Below are positions 61,088-64,000 of a stretch of 64,000 bases of DNA, piece after piece. The stretch's first letter is position 1, and each line of letters opens with the position of its first letter. Made by a program: the position numbers and the translations under genes. Under the pieces are notes generated by a model. That model made no database searches and was not told the DNA's origin. It saw nothing but the letters and a program-made list of their open reading frames with translations. The stretch comes from Cephalotus follicularis (taxonomy: Eukaryota; Streptophyta; Magnoliopsida; Oxalidales; Cephalotaceae). Location: positions 1 through 64,000 of the forward strand of contig BDDD01005771.1 of assembly GCA_001972305.1 (NCBI GenBank), written 5' to 3'.

Positions 61088-61592
61088 TGATGCAGAAAAT
61101 TATTCCTCAACAGTCCTCCGGCGTGTGGAGGGTTTATTTGTTGGGGAAGAAACGACGATGCTCCGAAGAGTGTTATGTGGTGGTCTGCTTCCTGCTTTCT
61201 CTGGTCTTCCCTGCATACACAGTGAACAAACTGTCAAAGTCCCAGGAGTTTTACTCCCGGGGACTCTCTGATGCTAAAGTCAGTGTTTGACAGAGAAGAA
61301 GAGTGTATATGTGAAGGAGAAATTGACCAACCATTGTATCGTTGTTGTTGAGGTATTTATAGTCCTCTGTTGTAACTGTTCAGCAAGTATCATGAGAGTG
61401 GAGTTAATGGTTCTTAGAAAACATAAAACTGTCTGATTTGCAAGGATGTTTCTTTATCTTCTCAAATTCTTTATCCATAACGGGAGAGAATATCTCCCTT
61501 ATTATGACCATGATCTGGTTATTTAATCCTTATTCATGGATTTCCAGAACACGTGTCAGCATCTCCATAAGATGCAAATTTTTTCCATATTA
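61088..61592 (-). repeat. 5' LTR of the Tat-related element
   Basis: Starts TGATGCAGAAAATTATTCC and ends TTTTCCATATTA. It contains AACACGTGTCAGC near the U3 end and TATTTATAG (minus-strand TATA context) at about 61360. Confidence 0.88.
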
Positions 61593-62841
61593 TATATAAT
61601 TGAAATAACACTTGAGATAATCAAATAACAAAAAAACAAATTATATGTTGTAAAAAATATCAAATCTAATTTATCTTTTGACACGTAACATTTAAAATAA
61701 ATTTCGGCGTACTAACACAAAATTATCATATGCATATATTACATAAAACTCAAATTTAATTCAAAATCGAACTTAGACATCTGCCCTTATCACGCTAACT
61801 AATGGCAATATTAGAGCCCTGATAAAAACTAAGTTAGGAAAAAAATATCATTGGGATTTTAATTTAATGTATATTTTTTCCTCATAATACTGAAAAAAAT
61901 ATACTACATAGTATTCGAAATATACTTTTAAGTCACCATAATTAATAATTAATTGTTACTATAACTTTTGAAATATCTTAATCGTGGTATGTTAAATTAG
62001 GGACAACAAGTGAAGCAGCCTTGTAAGAGGAGGCTGCGGCGGCCGCTTTCGGTGGGGCCCTATAACCAACGAGATTTCCTCTCAGTCTCTCTTCTTTTTG
62101 TAGACCCTTGCATGAGCTACGTACACTTGTACTAGGATATAGGCCTACTCCTAATAATATTATGCCACGTAGGGACTTCACGTGGTAACCTGTACGGATG
62201 ATGGCAGTGGCGTGTTTCAACATGGACAAATAATTAAGCCGGCGCGTCGGCGGGGTTAGCCAGTGGGACCAGCGGGTGACAATGAAAGTTTATCTGACAC
62301 GTGGAGTGTAGGAAAGAGAAGAGCGTAATTAAAGCAACTACCAAACTAAAGTGACAGGTGGTTGTTTACTTTGTTAGGGTTTGGGCGGCTTCCTTGCATG
62401 ACTGCCTCTAAAACAGCAAGTTGTAGGTTTGTCCGGCGACCGGTTCATATTTTTATTTGAGCTGTATTTGTCAACATTGATTGTATCCCTCAAAAATCTC
62501 TCTTTACAAGTGATGTTCAATTTCATTTTGTTAATTATTGTGACGTGTTTATAGCTTTTTATATATTAAAATCATATAAGATGTGTGTGTCAAAAAGAAA
62601 AATCGATCACTTAAAAGAGTAGTAATTTTTTTATTTTGATGCACATTTATTTTCTAATTTTGTGTATTACAATAAAAAAAAATCTTTAATATGACACACA
62701 TTAACAAAATCGGGTTTACAGTTATACAAATTGACATCATTTCAAAAGTTTCTCTCCATTTTGTTAACGACATCTGACAACGTGTCTTACATTGAGATTT
62801 CAAATTAATTGAAAAAAAATGTTACAACGTCAAATTAAAAA
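61593..62841. other. Intergenic DNA with a GC-rich island
   Basis: AT-rich to 61990. 62020-62400 is GC-rich with several ACGT cores (CCACGTAGG, CACGTGGTAAC, GACACGTGGAGTG) and no convincing reading; it may be an isolated regulatory or first-exon-like island. AT-rich again after 62450. Confidence 0.4.
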
Positions 62842-63094
62842 TGGTAAAATACAAAAGCCCTCGTGATGTTTAGATTCGTTAACATTTTACGTCCTATATT
62901 TTTAAATATTACAAAAACTCCATCAGGTTTGAGTCCGTTTAACTATTATCCCTTCAGGTTTGAGTTTATTTAACGATTAATCCCCTGTGTTATAAGCATA
63001 AATTGTAAATTAATGGAGTATATGTAATATTTGAAAACAGATGGGACAAATTGTTAACAAATTTAAACCTTATGAGGTTTTTTATATTTTACCC
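62842..63094. mobile_element. Small Mutator-type MITE
   Basis: 253 bp with ~80-bp imperfect terminal inverted repeats: left TGGTAAAATACAAAAGCCCT, right ending TATTTTACCC; CGTTAACATTTT in the left arm mirrors AAATTGTTAACAA in the right. The 9-bp target-site duplication is AATTAAAAA (62833-62841) and AAGTAAAAA (63095-63103), one mismatch. Confidence 0.75.
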
Positions 63095-64000
63095 AAGTAA
63101 AAAATTACTATTTTTTAAGGACATAATTTTTGGATTCTCCAAAAAAAAAAAAAGCTATTTGAAGTGAAAAAATTCTTGCATGTAAGATTGAGAATATGAG
63201 CTATCGTCTATAAGACCCGCTGATTGTTCTAACACAGTTGCAATGCAAGATTGACATGAAAAAATTTCTCATGAAATTTCTTAAATTTATCAAATGTAAT
63301 AAGATATGTAAGTGATTTTATTAAAACATGTAATAAAATGTGTATCAGAGTTTAATAATATTACGTTATATATAAATATTAATGGGACAGATAATAGGGT
63401 GAAAGAAGGTTACAAGTACACATTACTCAATAATAAGTGAAGATACTAAATGTGATTGTCATATAATACGTGAATCATATGATTATATATCCTATATTCC
63501 TATCCAACAACTAAATTTGGTAAAGAGAATGATTCTTCATTTACAAATAATTAGGTATATAGTATAGAATCAGAAACAAAAAAAAAAAAAAAAGTAAAGA
63601 CGTTATTGATTAGATCAATAATTCACACGTATACTAACTTTAGTAGTTAATGTATTCACTACAATCAGCTTTCTTCTTATGAAAATTAGGTGAGCTCATT
63701 TATTTTTTTTCTAATACGTGGCTATTATTACGTAACCTCATAAGTTACCAAATAAATAACCGATTTTGTGATAAATAATTTGATAAAATACATAATCAAT
63801 ACAGTAAATTATAACAAAACAATGTAAAAGTGTAACAAATTCAGTAAAATAATTTAGATCACCATCAAATTTTATCCAAATTTTTTTTTGAAATGTCCAT
63901 ATAAACACGAAATTTTTATGTCAAAATCACGTTTGGGCAAAGAGATTCTTACAATGACACTTCAAAATCATATTATCACTCAATATCATTGAAATTTTTG
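63095..64000. other. AT-rich intergenic DNA to the window edge
   Basis: No gene, clear repeat or structured element is seen; it holds a poly(A) tract at about 63578-63594. Confidence 0.5.

Larger units (their letters stand above)
54642..61592 (-). mobile_element. Non-autonomous Tat-related LTR element, broken, with nested solo LTR
   Basis: About 6.95 kb between two direct LTRs (54642-55140 and 61088-61592) in the same orientation as the 12-kb Tat element. Its leader at 60770-61087 resembles that element's gag leader (shared CAGAGATGTATTAATCTCTG and the interior edge GTGGCGATCCCACAAACGGT). No protease, RT, RNase H or integrase is recognisable; the interior is nearly all tandem repeats. A 3,025-bp solo LTR of another family sits inside. 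The left edge is uncertain and no clean target-site duplication was found. The LTRs differ by an amount similar to the Tat element's, so it is of comparable age. Confidence 0.82.

Overview
This is a window of plant nuclear DNA from a eudicot. The evidence is genes with GT-AG introns, four recognisable plant genes (one with a plastid transit peptide), a plant microRNA target site, and many plant-type transposable elements in AT-rich intergenic DNA. I cannot name the species.

Host genes, all on the + strand: a NAM/CUC2-type NAC transcription factor with a miR164 site (21981-24003, 3 exons); an armadillo-repeat protein resembling 26S proteasome assembly factor PSMD5/S5b (29006-40727, 16 exons, 502 aa); plastid ribosomal protein bS20c (42027-44969, 3 exons, 193 aa); and an ERF4-type AP2/ERF repressor with a terminal EAR motif (52612-53238, single exon). 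This order matches, from memory, Arabidopsis AT3G15170 (CUC1), AT3G15180, AT3G15190 (PRPS20) and AT3G15210 (ERF4), so the window is a conserved syntenic block inflated by transposons. The PPR gene expected between S20 and ERF4 (AT3G15200) is absent. That gap holds instead a decayed multi-exon minus-strand gene remnant that I do not recognise (45747-47290) and a short plus-strand open stretch.

Repeats by region. 1-595: LTR fragment running off the window. 3020-4600: a ~585-bp segment duplicated on both sides of a minisatellite built on a CCTCnnGGAGG palindrome. 5429-17471: a broken 12-kb Ty3/gypsy element of the Tat lineage with LTRs, TSD ACATC, two RNase H domains, an antisense extra ORF, and a 1.36-kb internal tandem repeat covering integrase. 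25615-26139: Tourist-like MITE. 28772-28973: fragment of the same LTR type as 1-595, ending 32 bp before the PSMD5-like start codon. 37218-40300: broken Ty1/copia element inside intron 14 of the PSMD5-like gene, itself carrying a 407-bp MITE in one LTR. 49547-50697: Mutator-like foldback element. 54642-61592: a relative of the Tat element without recognisable pol, full of tandem repeats, and split by a 3,025-bp solo LTR with TSD CGAGG. 62842-63094: a small Mutator-type MITE.

NAM/CUC factors set organ boundaries under miR164 control, ERF4 is a stress/hormone repressor, bS20c belongs to the plastid ribosome, and PSMD5 acts in proteasome assembly. They share a neighbourhood by descent, with no sign of a common pathway. 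I found no defence system, CRISPR array or other new multi-gene system. The most noteworthy observations are the LTR fragment forming the immediate upstream region of a housekeeping gene, the antisense ORF, the nested repeat architecture, an unexplained hairpin at 27.2 kb, and the unidentified gene remnant.
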